From assembly GCF_005844085.1 (NCBI RefSeq), contig NZ_VCDI01000006.1:1-64000 (forward strand): DNA of 64,000 bases, read 5' to 3'. The stretch is from Lichenicoccus roseus. GTDB taxonomy: Bacteria; Pseudomonadota; Alphaproteobacteria; Acetobacterales; Acetobacteraceae. The stretch's first letter is position 1. Each line of letters starts with the position of its first letter. Of the stretch, positions 46,520-55,642 are shown piece after piece. The notes beneath the pieces are model-generated. The model worked only from the letters and a program-made list of their open reading frames with translations. It did not search any database and was not told the DNA's origin. The position numbers were made by a program, and so were the translations under genes.

Positions 46520-47550
46520 CAGCGGGCGGCGACCCGTGCGCGGATCGAGAACAGGTCGGTGTTGCTGGCTTCGATGCGGGTGACCGGCGCCGAGAAGGCG
46601 GGTGCCGCAAAGGCCGGATCCGCGCTGAGCGCCGGGATCAGCCGCACCGCGCTGGCCGACTGGCCGGTGAGGGTGAGGATGCCGGCACGCAGCGCCAGGT
46701 CGCTCAGATAGGTGTCGTCCGGCAGCACCCGGGTGAGCGATGCCATCAGCTGCAGCGGATCGCCCAGCCGCCGGCGCGCGGCGGCGATGGCGTCGGCCCC
46801 GGCGCTGCCGGCCAGCAGCGTCCGGCGCAGCGCCTGCACCTGGGCGACCTGCGGCTGCAGCGCCGTGATCCGGCGCTCGACGCGGGCGCTGGCTGCCGAT
46901 TGCAGGACGAACGGCAGCGCGATCGCAAGCACGGCCAGGACCGCGCAGGCGCCCGCCGCGACCCGTAGCTTCAGGCGCTCGCGGCTGCCATGGCGGGTGT
47001 CGTGGGCGAGCGCGATGCGCAGCGGCGGGATCCCGGCAGCCTCGATGGCGGCCGGTCGCAGGCCGGCCTCCTGCATCAGCGCGAGAGGGCCGGCGACCCA
47101 GGCGCGCGGGACCAGGTGCAGGCGCAGGTCGAGACGGCCGGCGGCGCGGTTGCGACGCAGCACGTGCGCGGTCCAGAACACGTCGGCGGCAGAGAATGGC
47201 GTCAGGCGGTCCATCTCGTAGCCCAGGACGCGTTCGTATTCGGCTTCCGCCGCGATCGGCAGCGAGACGTCGCGCACCAGCAGCGCGTCCTGCGACAGCC
47301 GCAGCAGCAGAACGGCGGCGGGATGCTCGGCGCGCAGGCGCTGAAGCGTGGTGTCGCCGGCCTGGTGCATGCCCAGCAGGGTCTCCTGGTCGTTGCGACG
47401 CAGGCTGACGGCAAGGCTGGTAGGCGGCTCCTGTCCCGGACGCGGCGTGACCAGCAGGGCATTGACGTCCGCCGGGTCCGCGGCGGCGAGGCGCGCTGGC
47501 ACCAAGCCGCGCATCTGCTGCGCATACCAGGACAGGACTTCCGAGATCAT
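46519..47550 (-). CDS. gspL: T2SS platform protein GspL (PilM/PilN-like)
   Basis: A 343-residue protein with a cytoplasmic actin-like portion (about 1-190), a membrane helix (about 197-217), and a periplasmic coiled-coil plus ferredoxin-like domain. In the machine it links the ATPase GspE to GspM. It is the first gene of the L-M-C/N-D-K operon. The promoter should lie in 47551-47687, shared with the divergent kinase gene. Confidence 0.8.
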   Translation of the reverse strand: MISEVLSWYAQQMRGLVPARLAAADPADVNALLVTPRPGQEPPTSLAVSLRRNDQETLLGMHQAGDTTLQRLRAEHPAAVLLLRLSQDALLVRDVSLPIAAEAEYERVLGYEMDRLTPFSAADVFWTAHVLRRNRAAGRLDLRLHLVPRAWVAGPLALMQEAGLRPAAIEAAGIPPLRIALAHDTRHGSRERLKLRVAAGACAVLAVLAIALPFVLQSAASARVERRITALQPQVAQVQALRRTLLAGSAGADAIAAARRRLGDPLQLMASLTRVLPDDTYLSDLALRAGILTLTGQSASAVRLIPALSADPAFAAPAFSAPVTRIEASNTDLFSIRARVAAR

Positions 47551-47687
47551 CCGGGTCAGGATCTAGCAAAAGCCCCGGAAAACACAAAGCCGTGCAACCG
47601 TTGTCATCAAGGCGTCACCGGTGGATGGACAGCGGCGGCGCGGCCGGACCAGCATGCGGCCAGTGACGGCAAGGGGACCGAAGACCA

Positions 47688-48638
47688 GTGGATGAGCGCA
47701 GCGTCGGACCCTTCGCCCTGCTCTGCCTCGGGGAGCCGCTGCTGGAGTTCAACTCGGGCGCGCGCCGCGGCAGTCCTGCCGGCGAGAGCTTCGTGCCGCA
47801 TTTCGGCGGCGATACCTCGAACGTGGCGATCGCCGCCGCCCGCCAGGGTGCCCACGTGGCGTATCTCAGTGCGGTCGGCACCGACACTGCCGGCGACAGC
47901 CTGATGGCGCTGTGGGAGCGCGAAGGGGTTGGCTCGGCCTACGTGCGCCGCGACCCCGGCCGCCCGACCGGCATCTATTTCGTCAGCCACGACGAGGCCG
48001 GGCATCATTTCAGCTACTACCGCAGCGGCTCGGCGGCGAGCGCCTACGGCGTGTCCGACCTGCCGCTTGCCGCGATCGGCGCGGCGCATGTGCTGCACGC
48101 ATCCGGCATCAGCCTCGGCATCTCCATCAGCGCCGCCGATGCGGTGTTCGAGGCGATCGACGTCGCGCGAGCGGCCGGCGCCGAGGTGTCGGTCGATACC
48201 AACTACCGTCCCAGGCTGTGGCCGGCGCGTCGTGCGGCCGGCCTCATCCACGAGGCGGTACGCGGCGCCTCCATCGCCCTTCCGGGCCTGGACGACGCCG
48301 CCGCCCTCACCGGCCTTGCCGATCCCGACGCGGTCGCCGACTTCTATCTCCGGCTCGGGCCGCGGCTGGTGGTGCTGAAGATGGGCGCACAGGGCGCCAT
48401 GCTGGCGACCGGAGACAGCCGCATCCGGCTCGCTCCGCATCCCTGCAGCCCGATCGACGCGACCGGCGCCGGCGACACGTTCTGCGGCAGTTTTCTCGCT
48501 CGCATCATCGCCGGCGATCCACCGGAGGCCGCGCTGCGTTACGCCGGCTGTGCCGCCGCCCTGTCGACGATGGGGTTCGGCGCGGTCGACCCGATCCCGC
48601 GCTCGGAGGCGGTGCGGGCGGCGCTTGCTTTTGTCTGA
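47688..48638 (+). CDS. PfkB family sugar kinase, 2-keto-3-deoxygluconate kinase-like
   Basis: A 316-residue ribokinase-fold enzyme. It shows FGGDTSNVAIAAARQG (PfkB signature 1) and DATGAGDTFCGSFL (signature 2 with the catalytic Asp). The N-terminal CLGEPLLEF resembles KdgK, which makes KDPG from KDG in Entner-Doudoroff-type routes. The GTG at 47688 is the assigned start and its ribosome binding site (AGGGG) is distant. It is followed by an SDR and a cupin. Confidence 0.86.
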   Translation: MDERSVGPFALLCLGEPLLEFNSGARRGSPAGESFVPHFGGDTSNVAIAAARQGAHVAYLSAVGTDTAGDSLMALWEREGVGSAYVRRDPGRPTGIYFVSHDEAGHHFSYYRSGSAASAYGVSDLPLAAIGAAHVLHASGISLGISISAADAVFEAIDVARAAGAEVSVDTNYRPRLWPARRAAGLIHEAVRGASIALPGLDDAAALTGLADPDAVADFYLRLGPRLVVLKMGAQGAMLATGDSRIRLAPHPCSPIDATGAGDTFCGSFLARIIAGDPPEAALRYAGCAAALSTMGFGAVDPIPRSEAVRAALAFV

Positions 48639-48663
48639 CCCTCTCGCCGCAGGACCAACCGCC

Positions 48664-49515
48664 ATGCCGCATCCGGCCTTCGCCAAAACCAACCTCGCCG
48701 TCATCACCGGGGGCGCGTCCGGGATCGGCCTCGCGAGCGCGAAGCGGTTTGCTGCCTTCGGGATGAGGCTGTGTCTGGTGGACCTGGATCCGGCGCGGCT
48801 GCAGGCAGCGGCGGCGGAGATCGAGGGCGCCGCCGACATCCTTACGGTGGCGGCGGATGTCGGACGCCGGGAGGAGATCGACCGGGTGCGCGACGCCGTG
48901 CTCGAACGCTTCGGGCCGCCCGACGTGCTGATGAACAATGCCGGCATCCAGCCGGCCAGCACCGCCATCCACGGCGGGGATGCATGGTCGCGCATCATCG
49001 ACGTCAACCTGTGGGGCGTGGTGCATGGCACACAGGCTTTCGTGCCGGCGATGATCGCGCACGGCCGCCCTGCGCTGGTGATCAATACCGGCTCCAAGCA
49101 GGGCATCACCACGCCGCCCGGCAATGCCGCCTACAACGTCTCCAAGGCCGGCGTGAAGGTATTCACCGAGACGCTGCAGCATGAGCTGCGCAACACCGAG
49201 GGCTGCAAGGTCGCAGCCCACCTGCTGATCCCCGGCTTCGTGTTCACCGGCCTGACCGCCGGCGACCGCACCGAGAAGCCCGCCGCCGCCTGGACCCCGG
49301 AGCAGACCGCGGACTTCATGCTGGCCGGAATCGAGGCCGGCGACTTCTACATCCTGTGCCCGGACAACGACGTCGACCGGCCTACCGACGAGCGCCGCAT
49401 GACCTGGGCGATGGGCGACATCGTGCAGAACCGGCCGCCGCTGTCGCGCTGGCATCCGGAATACAAGACGGCGTTCGAAAGCTTCCTCCAGGAGGGCCAG
49501 GCCGCGAAGCCGTGA
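48664..49515 (+). CDS. Short-chain dehydrogenase/reductase
   Basis: A 283-residue classical SDR with NAD site [16 protein letters not shown], Ser in NTGSKQG and YNVSK. A longer than usual C-terminus (about 35 residues) carries a tryptophan-rich end. ATG 48664 lies 25 nt after the kinase stop, with AGGA 9 nt upstream. Its stop overlaps the cupin start as GTGA. Substrate unknown. Confidence 0.86.
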   Translation: MPHPAFAKTNLAVITGGASGIGLASAKRFAAFGMRLCLVDLDPARLQAAAAEIEGAADILTVAADVGRREEIDRVRDAVLERFGPPDVLMNNAGIQPASTAIHGGDAWSRIIDVNLWGVVHGTQAFVPAMIAHGRPALVINTGSKQGITTPPGNAAYNVSKAGVKVFTETLQHELRNTEGCKVAAHLLIPGFVFTGLTAGDRTEKPAAAWTPEQTADFMLAGIEAGDFYILCPDNDVDRPTDERRMTWAMGDIVQNRPPLSRWHPEYKTAFESFLQEGQAAKP

Positions 49516-50018
49516 GCGAGGTCGAGCATTTCCTGCTGGGACCGGGCGGCTGGGTGCCGAACAATGCCCGGCTGCCGGTGCTGCTGTACCGGGCCGCGAT
49601 CAGCCCCGCCGACGGCGATCCCGCACGCGCGTTCGAAAGCCGTTTCGAGGCGAACGGCTGGCCGCCGCAGTGGCGCAACGGGGTCTACCCGTTCCACCAC
49701 TACCACTCGACGGCGCACGAGGTGCTCGGCTTCGCCGCCGGCAGCGCACGCCTGCAGCTCGGCGGACCGAACGGCCGCACGGTGCGGGTGCAGGCCGGCG
49801 ACGCGGTGCTGCTGCCCGCCGGCACCGGCCATTGCAATCTCGGCTCCAGCGCGGACTTCCTGGTGATCGGCGCCTATCCCGCCGGCCAGGACTGGGACAC
49901 CAGGCGCGACGCACCGGACCCGGCGGAGCTGGAGCGCATGCAGGCGTTGCCTGTCCCGGACCAGGATCCGGTGCAAGGCCGTGCCGGGGCTTCAGCGCGC
50001 CTGTGGCATCCGGCGTGA
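49512..50018 (+). CDS. Cupin domain protein (YjlB-like)
   Basis: A 168-residue single-domain cupin. The N-terminal [12 protein letters not shown] is characteristic of the YjlB group, and the metal-site motif is [13 protein letters not shown] with a second motif [10 protein letters not shown]. Starts at GTG 49512, overlapping the SDR stop by 4 nt, so the two are coupled. Overlaps the convergent DoxX-like gene by 27 nt. Confidence 0.82.
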   Translation: MSEVEHFLLGPGGWVPNNARLPVLLYRAAISPADGDPARAFESRFEANGWPPQWRNGVYPFHHYHSTAHEVLGFAAGSARLQLGGPNGRTVRVQAGDAVLLPAGTGHCNLGSSADFLVIGAYPAGQDWDTRRDAPDPAELERMQALPVPDQDPVQGRAGASARLWHPA

Positions 50019-50417
50019 TCGGTTGAACGGCCAGTCGACGACGTCACCAGCATAGAGCGCCCACCACACCAGCACCGGTTGCAGCGCCAGTCTCGGCGCA
50101 TGGTACCACCAGCCGAGCTGCACCTGGCCGGGCGGCAGGCCCTCGAAGGCGTGCTTGATGTTGGCCGGGTAGACGCAGACCGCGTACAGCGCCAGCGCGA
50201 TGCCCGCGGCGTGGCGCAGGCGGGTGTTGAGCGCGATCGCACCGGCGATCTCGCACAGCCCGGTGGCGAGGATGACGTCGCGCTTGAACGGCACCCAGTC
50301 CGGCGTGATCATCACGAAGGTGCCGGGCGTCGACAGGTGGAAGATCCCGGCGGCCAGGTAGACTACCACCAGCGGCCAGCGGGCGATTGCATGCCGACGG
50401 GCGGAAACCGGGCTCAT
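49992..50417 (-). CDS. DoxX-like small membrane protein
   Basis: A 141-residue inner-membrane protein with four hydrophobic helices and the family features [11 protein letters not shown] and [11 protein letters not shown]. Related DoxX/YphA proteins are often near redox genes, but function is unclear. It is divergent from the dienelactone hydrolase gene (44-nt gap). Confidence 0.8.
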   Translation of the reverse strand: MSPVSARRHAIARWPLVVVYLAAGIFHLSTPGTFVMITPDWVPFKRDVILATGLCEIAGAIALNTRLRHAAGIALALYAVCVYPANIKHAFEGLPPGQVQLGWWYHAPRLALQPVLVWWALYAGDVVDWPFNRSRRMPQAR

Positions 50418-50461
50418 GCTGGTGCCTTCAAACGCCGATCCCCTTTCCGACAGGACGCATC

Positions 50462-51181
50462 ATGCACCGCGAAACCCTGACCTACGAGGCCGACGGCCTT
50501 ACCATGAAGAGCGAGCTGTTCTTCGAGCCGGGCACCGGACCGCGCGCCGGCGTGCTGGTGTTCCCCGAGGCGTTCGGCCTCAGCGAGCACGCGATCTCCC
50601 GCGCCGAGCGGCTGGCGAAGATGGGCTATGTCGCGCTCGCCTGTGACCTGCACGGCGATGCACGGCTGGTTGACGACCTCGAGCAGGCCATCGGGCTCCT
50701 GAAGCCGCTGTTCGCCGACCCGTCCAAGACCCGCGCGCGCGCCGCCGGCGGGCTGCACGCGCTGACCGCCCGCGCGGAAGTGGATGCCGGCCGCGTGGCT
50801 GCGATCGGCTTCTGCTTCGGCGGCACCATGTCGCTGGAGCTGGCCCGCTCCGGCGCCGATCTGAAGGCGGTGGTCGGCTTCCATAGCGGCCTCGGCACCG
50901 CGGCCCCAAAGACCGATGCGAAGGCGATCAAGGCGCGTGTGCTGGTCTGCATCGGTGCCGACGACCCGATGATCCCGGCCGAGCAGCGCGCCGAGTTCGA
51001 GACCGAGATGCGCGACGCCGGCGTCGACTGGCAGATGCATCTCTACGGCAACACGGTGCACAGCTTCACCAACCAGGAAGCGGCCCGGCGCGGCATGCCC
51101 GACGCAATCCGCTACAGCCCCGAGGCGGATGCGCGCTCCTGGGCTTCGCTGCAGGAGCTGTTCGGCGAGACGCTGGCCTGA
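50462..51181 (+). CDS. Dienelactone hydrolase family protein
   Basis: A 239-residue alpha/beta hydrolase. The nucleophile elbow GFCFGG carries Cys, as in true dienelactone hydrolases. The other triad residues fit: Asp in GADDPMIP and His in NTVHSF. Members hydrolyse cyclic lactone or ester substrates. ATG 50462 is preceded by a weak site (GACAGGA). No aromatic ring-cleavage genes are nearby. Confidence 0.9.
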   Translation: MHRETLTYEADGLTMKSELFFEPGTGPRAGVLVFPEAFGLSEHAISRAERLAKMGYVALACDLHGDARLVDDLEQAIGLLKPLFADPSKTRARAAGGLHALTARAEVDAGRVAAIGFCFGGTMSLELARSGADLKAVVGFHSGLGTAAPKTDAKAIKARVLVCIGADDPMIPAEQRAEFETEMRDAGVDWQMHLYGNTVHSFTNQEAARRGMPDAIRYSPEADARSWASLQELFGETLA

Positions 51182-51191
51182 TCGGGGGACG

Positions 51192-52124
51192 TCACCGCCG
51201 CATCAGCGCCCGCACGTGCGCGGCGCTCGATGCGGCGAGGGCATCGAGATCGTAGCCGCCTTCGAGCAGCGACACGACGCGTCCGCCGCAACGACGGTCC
51301 GCGACCGCCATCAGTTCCTGCGTGATCCAGCGGAAATCGTCCACTTCCAGCATCAGCTGCGCCAGCGGGTCGGCGCGGTGCGCATCGAACCCGGCCGACA
51401 CGATCAGCAACTCCGGCGAGAAGGCTTCCAGCGCCGGCAGGACGATATCGCGCCAGCCGCGCCGGAAGGCCTGCGATCCGCTGCCCGGCGCCAGCGGCAG
51501 GTTGACCACGTTGTTCGCAACGCCATGCTCGCTGGCGGCGCCGGTGCCGGGATAGCAGGGCGACTGGTGCGAGCTTGCGAAGAACATCCCGGCATCGTCC
51601 TGCAGGATCGCCTGCGTGCCGTTGCCGTGATGCACATCGAAATCCGCTATCGCGATGCGCTGCAGGCCCCATCGATCGCGCGCATGCAGGGCGGCGATCG
51701 CAGCGCTGCTGAACAGGCAGAAACCCATCGCCTGGTCCGCCTCGGCATGGTGCCCGGGCGGCCGCACCGCGGCAAATGCGGCCTCGCACTCGCCCTGCAT
51801 CACCGCATCCACCGCCGCGCAGGCTGCGCCGGCGGCACGCAGGGCGGCCTCGATGCTGCCGGCGCTGACCAGCGTGTCGGCATCCAGCCGCTGCAGCGCG
51901 GGTGCCGCCGGACGCATCGCCAGCAGGCGCTCGACATAGGCGGCGGAATGGGCAAGTCGTAGCTGCGCCTCGGTTGCGCGTGGCGCCTCGTGGCGATGCA
52001 GTGCCGCAAAATCCGGATGATCGAGCGCCTGCCACACGGCCTGCAGCCGGGCCGGCGACTCCGGATGGCCCGGGCCGGTATCGTGCCCGATGCAATCCGG
52101 ATGGGTGAGCAGCCGGACGGGCAT
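51192..52124 (-). CDS. Histone deacetylase/acetylpolyamine amidohydrolase family protein
   Basis: A 310-residue zinc deacetylase with RPPGHHAE (tandem His125-His126), zinc ligands in DFDVHHGNGT (Asp163, His165) and SAGFDAHRADPL. Bacterial relatives include acetylpolyamine amidohydrolases and AcuC; protein deacetylation is also possible. Its ATG shares one base with the stop of the LarA-like gene (TGATG), so the two are made together. That partnership is not one I know. Confidence 0.9.
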   Translation of the reverse strand: MPVRLLTHPDCIGHDTGPGHPESPARLQAVWQALDHPDFAALHRHEAPRATEAQLRLAHSAAYVERLLAMRPAAPALQRLDADTLVSAGSIEAALRAAGAACAAVDAVMQGECEAAFAAVRPPGHHAEADQAMGFCLFSSAAIAALHARDRWGLQRIAIADFDVHHGNGTQAILQDDAGMFFASSHQSPCYPGTGAASEHGVANNVVNLPLAPGSGSQAFRRGWRDIVLPALEAFSPELLIVSAGFDAHRADPLAQLMLEVDDFRWITQELMAVADRRCGGRVVSLLEGGYDLDALAASSAAHVRALMRR

Positions 52125-53452
52125 CAGGCTGCGACCGGCCGGTCCTGATCCTCGCAATAGGGCACCACGTACGGCCCCTCCGGAATGAAGGCGACATGCG
52201 GATCGCCGCTGCGACGGATGCTGTCCGCGATCGCCGCCGACACGTCGTCGATCAGCTCGACCCCGGTGATGCGGCGCTCCTCGGCGTCGAGGCCGGTGGT
52301 GTAGAGCAGCACCCGTCCCAGCCGCATCGGCTTGAGCTGCATCTCGGTCTGCCACTCGTCGATCTCGGCCAGCGACTTCGCCGTCAGCGTCGCGAGGAAC
52401 TTCTCCATGCCGAGTGCGACCAGCCGCTCCTGCGCCTCCCGGAATTCCGGCGAGCCGAAGCCCTCCGAGCATTCCGAGACCATGACCAGCGTGCCGCCGG
52501 GCGCCAGGATGTCCAGCGGCGTCACCATGCCCTTGACGGTCTGGTAGTAGGTCTTGTCGAGCGGATAGCCGGCCGAGGACGTCACCACGGTATGATACCG
52601 GCGCGGCGCCGGCACATGGGTGGCGTCGGTGACGAAATCGACCGCCGCCAGATGGCTTGCGATGATCTCGCCGAAGGTTACGCAGGCAAGGTCGCGATCC
52701 TCGTCGAGCACGGTGTTCAGCGCATAGATCTCGCCGATGCGCCGCACGATCTCGAGCTGCTCCTCGTGCAGCGGATTGCCAACCAAGTTGCACTGGATGG
52801 CCAGCGGATCCTCCATGAACCGCGCCGAATGGAAGGTGCGTATGGTGGCATGGTGCGCAACCCCGGGGGCGACGACCTTGCGGCCCCCCGACCAGCCGGC
52901 CATGAAATGCGGCTCGACCAGGCCGGTAGCGATGCGCAGGTCGGCCTCCACGAAGCGGCGGTCGATGCCGATCGGCGTGCCGCGCTTTTCCGTCACGCCG
53001 AGATCGACGTGCGCCGCGTCGTCACGCGCGAAATGGTTCTCGACGCGGACGGTATCGAGCACCCAGTCGTCGCCGACCAGCTCGCGCAGTTCGTCGCCCT
53101 CGTTCGGGCGGTGCAGGCCGGTCGCGACCAGCACGGTGATCGCCTCGCGCGGAATGCCGCCCGCGATCATCGTCTCGATCATCGGCCGCAGGAACAGGTG
53201 GTTCGGCACCGGGCGGGTGATGTCGCAGATCAGGATGCAGGCGCTGCGTCGGCCACGCACCAGCTCGTGCAACGGCGGGCTGCCGACCGGCGCATCGAAG
53301 GCGCCCCGGATCGCGGCGGCGCCGTCCGCGAGCTTCGGCAACGGACGCTTGCGTATGATGGTGGCATGGGCACCGTCCGGCACGGCAACCTGCAGATGGG
53401 AGCGCCCGAACGACAGGCTGACCTGCGGGGAACCGGGTGGCTGTGCAGTCAT
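52124..53452 (-). CDS. LarA-type nickel-pincer racemase/epimerase homologue (DUF2088)
   Basis: A 442-residue cytosolic enzyme related to lactate racemase LarA. Counted from the start, expected functional residues are all present: Asp77 and Arg80 (CDITRPVP), His114 (TGLHRP), His182 (EPHF), Lys192 (SGGRK), His208 (FHS), and Gln304/Lys307 (YQTVKG). The order and spacing follow those I recall from Lactobacillus LarA. Many homologues act on other 2-hydroxy acids or on aldonates. Cofactor-synthesis genes larB, larC and larE are not in the window. Divergent from a beta-hydroxyacid dehydrogenase across an inverted repeat. Confidence 0.9.
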   Translation of the reverse strand: MTAQPPGSPQVSLSFGRSHLQVAVPDGAHATIIRKRPLPKLADGAAAIRGAFDAPVGSPPLHELVRGRRSACILICDITRPVPNHLFLRPMIETMIAGGIPREAITVLVATGLHRPNEGDELRELVGDDWVLDTVRVENHFARDDAAHVDLGVTEKRGTPIGIDRRFVEADLRIATGLVEPHFMAGWSGGRKVVAPGVAHHATIRTFHSARFMEDPLAIQCNLVGNPLHEEQLEIVRRIGEIYALNTVLDEDRDLACVTFGEIIASHLAAVDFVTDATHVPAPRRYHTVVTSSAGYPLDKTYYQTVKGMVTPLDILAPGGTLVMVSECSEGFGSPEFREAQERLVALGMEKFLATLTAKSLAEIDEWQTEMQLKPMRLGRVLLYTTGLDAEERRITGVELIDDVSAAIADSIRRSGDPHVAFIPEGPYVVPYCEDQDRPVAA

Positions 53453-53492
53453 GAGGCCTCCGGGAGATTACGCGCCGCTAGATGTATGATAT

Positions 53493-53514
53493 CTGGACAA
53501 TATTGGATGTCCAG
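53493..53514. promoter_or_regulatory. Inverted repeat operator candidate between racemase and dehydrogenase genes
   Basis: Perfect 7-bp arms CTGGACA and TGTCCAG with an 8-nt spacer lie in the 95-bp divergent region, 40 bp from the racemase start. The surrounding 53480-53510 stretch is AT-rich, as expected for promoters. No regulator gene is adjacent, so the binding protein is unknown. Confidence 0.5.
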
Positions 53515-53547
53515 GGACGGCATCCCGCACCGCACGGGACCATAGAT

Positions 53548-54447
53548 ATGGCACAAGGCAAGGTCGGTTTCATCGGCGTCGGGCTGATGGGACACGGGAT
53601 GGCGAAGAACATCGTCGAGAAGGGCTTCGAGCTTGTCGTGCTGCGCCACCGCAAGGCGGAGGCGGTCGAGGACCTCAAGACCCGTGGCGCCACCGAGGCC
53701 ACCTCGCTGCGCGACATGGCCGAGCAATGCGACCGCATCGTGCTGTGCGTCACCGGCACGCCGCAGGTCGAGGCGCTGGTGCTAGGGGCGGACGGTCTCG
53801 CCTCAGCGGGTCGCCCGCTGCTGCTGATCGACTGCTCCACCTCGGAGCCGGAGAGCACCCGCCAGCTCGCCGCCAGGCTCGCGCCGCAGAACATCCGCAT
53901 CGTGGACGCGCCGCTGTCGCGCAGCCCGAAGGAGGCCTGGGAGGGCACCCTCGACGTCATGGCGGGCGGCGCTCCGGCCGATCTCGCCGAGGCCCTGCCG
54001 CTGCTGAACTGCTTCGCCCGGCGGGTTGTCGAGACCGGCGAGGTCGGCACCGGCCACACGCTCAAGCTGCTGAACAACTCGGTCTCGCTCGGCTATGCCG
54101 CGATCTATGCCGAGGCGCTGATGCTCGGCGCCAAGTCCGGTATCACGCCCGAGATCATCCACAAGGTGCTGGCCGGCGGACGCATGGACTGCCCGTTCTT
54201 CCAGACCTTCTTCGACTACGTGGTCGGCGGCAACCCGGAAGCGCACCGCTTCACCATGCGCAACGCGCTGAAGGACATGACCTACATGTCCAACGTCGCA
54301 GGCGCGCTGTCCGCCGCCAACCCGGTCGGGAGCGCGGTGCGCAACTCGCTGGCTCTGGCGGTCGGGCGCGGCGACGGCGAGCGCTACCTGCCGCACCTCG
54401 CCGCCTCGATCGCGGAAGCGAACGGGGTGAGCTTGCCGGGCACCTGA
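53548..54447 (+). CDS. NAD(P)-dependent beta-hydroxyacid dehydrogenase (HIBADH/TSR family)
   Basis: A 299-residue 6-phosphogluconate dehydrogenase-like enzyme. The Rossmann site is GFIGVGLMGHGMAKN, the substrate-binding segment DAPLSRSPKEAWEGTL, and the catalytic Lys is in GHTLKLLNNS. Substrates are 3-hydroxyisobutyrate, tartronate semialdehyde or a sugar-derived hydroxy acid. ATG 53548 is chosen because the upstream extension to 53482 would translate the operator region. The divergent LarA-like gene suggests a shared hydroxy-acid pathway. Confidence 0.9.
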   Translation: MAQGKVGFIGVGLMGHGMAKNIVEKGFELVVLRHRKAEAVEDLKTRGATEATSLRDMAEQCDRIVLCVTGTPQVEALVLGADGLASAGRPLLLIDCSTSEPESTRQLAARLAPQNIRIVDAPLSRSPKEAWEGTLDVMAGGAPADLAEALPLLNCFARRVVETGEVGTGHTLKLLNNSVSLGYAAIYAEALMLGAKSGITPEIIHKVLAGGRMDCPFFQTFFDYVVGGNPEAHRFTMRNALKDMTYMSNVAGALSAANPVGSAVRNSLALAVGRGDGERYLPHLAASIAEANGVSLPGT

Positions 54448-54460
54448 CGGTCGCCAGTCG

Positions 54461-55642
54461 ATGACCCGGCTGCTGGTCGGGCTGCTCGCAACCGTCCTGC
54501 TGGCTATCGTGCTGCAGGACGCCTTCGAGGTCATGCTGCTGCCGCGCCGGGTGTACCGGCAGGTTCGGCTGATGCGCTACTACTTCTTCGGCGGCTGGGC
54601 GATCTGGTCGGCGCTGGCGCGTCAGCTCAGCGCCGGCTCGCGGCGGGAGCATTTCCTCAGCCTGTTCGGCGCGCTGTCGATGGTGATGCTGTTCGCGCTC
54701 TGGGCCGGCGCGTTGATCGTGGGCTTCGGCATGCTGGAATGGGTGCTGCAGCCACCGGGGTCGCACGGCCACTCCGCCCTCTCCGAACAGATCTACATGA
54801 GCGGCGTGACCTTCTTCACGCTCGGCTACGGCGACGTGGTGCCGCATAGCGCCGCCGGACGCGTGCTGAGCGTGGTCGAGGCCGGCTCCGGGATCGGCTT
54901 CATCGCCGTGGTGATCGGCTACCTGCCGGTGCTGTACCAGCTGTTCTCGCGTCGCGAGGCGCACGTGATCCAGCTCGACGGCCGCGCCGGCTCGCCGCCG
55001 ACCGCCGGCACCATGCTGACCCGGCATGCCGAGGGTCGCGGCCTGGACAAGCTCGACGATCTGCTGCGCGAGTGGGAGGTGTGGGCGTCGGAATTGCTGG
55101 AGAGCCACCTCTCCTACCCGATGCTGGTCTATTACCGCTCGCAGCACGACAACCAGTCCTGGCTGGCGGCGCTGACCGCGGTGATGGACACCTGCGCGCT
55201 GATCCTGGTCGGCCTCGACGAGATGCCGCCGTTGCAGGCTCGCATGACCTTCATCATGGCGCGCCAGGTGGTGGTCGAAATGGCGCGGACGCTCAACCTC
55301 GCCCCGATGCCGTTCCAGGGCGTCGACCGGCTGCCTCCGGAGGACTATGCCAGGCTGGAAACACTGCTGCTGAGTAGCGGGCTGCGCTGGACCAGCGACG
55401 CCCAGGGCGCCGGCACCCTGGTCGCCCTGCGTGCCACCTACGAGCCGTTGCTGGCCGGCCTCGGCGCCGCCCTGCTGCTGCCGCTGCCCGGTTTCATGGC
55501 GGCGGACGACGCGGCGGACCATTGGCAGGAGGGGCATCGCGGCGTTGCCGTTGGCCGGTTGATCGACCAGCTGTCGGATCGCACCGAAGGAACAGGCAAG
55601 ACGTCGCGCGCCCGACGCCACTGGCGGCCGGGCTCAAGGTGA
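54461..55642 (+). CDS. Two-transmembrane potassium channel family protein
   Basis: A 393-residue membrane protein. A first helix (about 4-24) and a second (about 66-92) precede a pore loop with selectivity filter TLGYGD (120-125) and a pore-lining helix (about 135-158). A long cytoplasmic domain follows (160-393) without an obvious RCK Rossmann motif. The filter is the common Val-to-Leu variant of TVGYGD. It starts 13 nt after the dehydrogenase and overlaps the convergent gene by 9 nt. Confidence 0.85.
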   Translation: MTRLLVGLLATVLLAIVLQDAFEVMLLPRRVYRQVRLMRYYFFGGWAIWSALARQLSAGSRREHFLSLFGALSMVMLFALWAGALIVGFGMLEWVLQPPGSHGHSALSEQIYMSGVTFFTLGYGDVVPHSAAGRVLSVVEAGSGIGFIAVVIGYLPVLYQLFSRREAHVIQLDGRAGSPPTAGTMLTRHAEGRGLDKLDDLLREWEVWASELLESHLSYPMLVYYRSQHDNQSWLAALTAVMDTCALILVGLDEMPPLQARMTFIMARQVVVEMARTLNLAPMPFQGVDRLPPEDYARLETLLLSSGLRWTSDAQGAGTLVALRATYEPLLAGLGAALLLPLPGFMAADDAADHWQEGHRGVAVGRLIDQLSDRTEGTGKTSRARRHWRPGSR

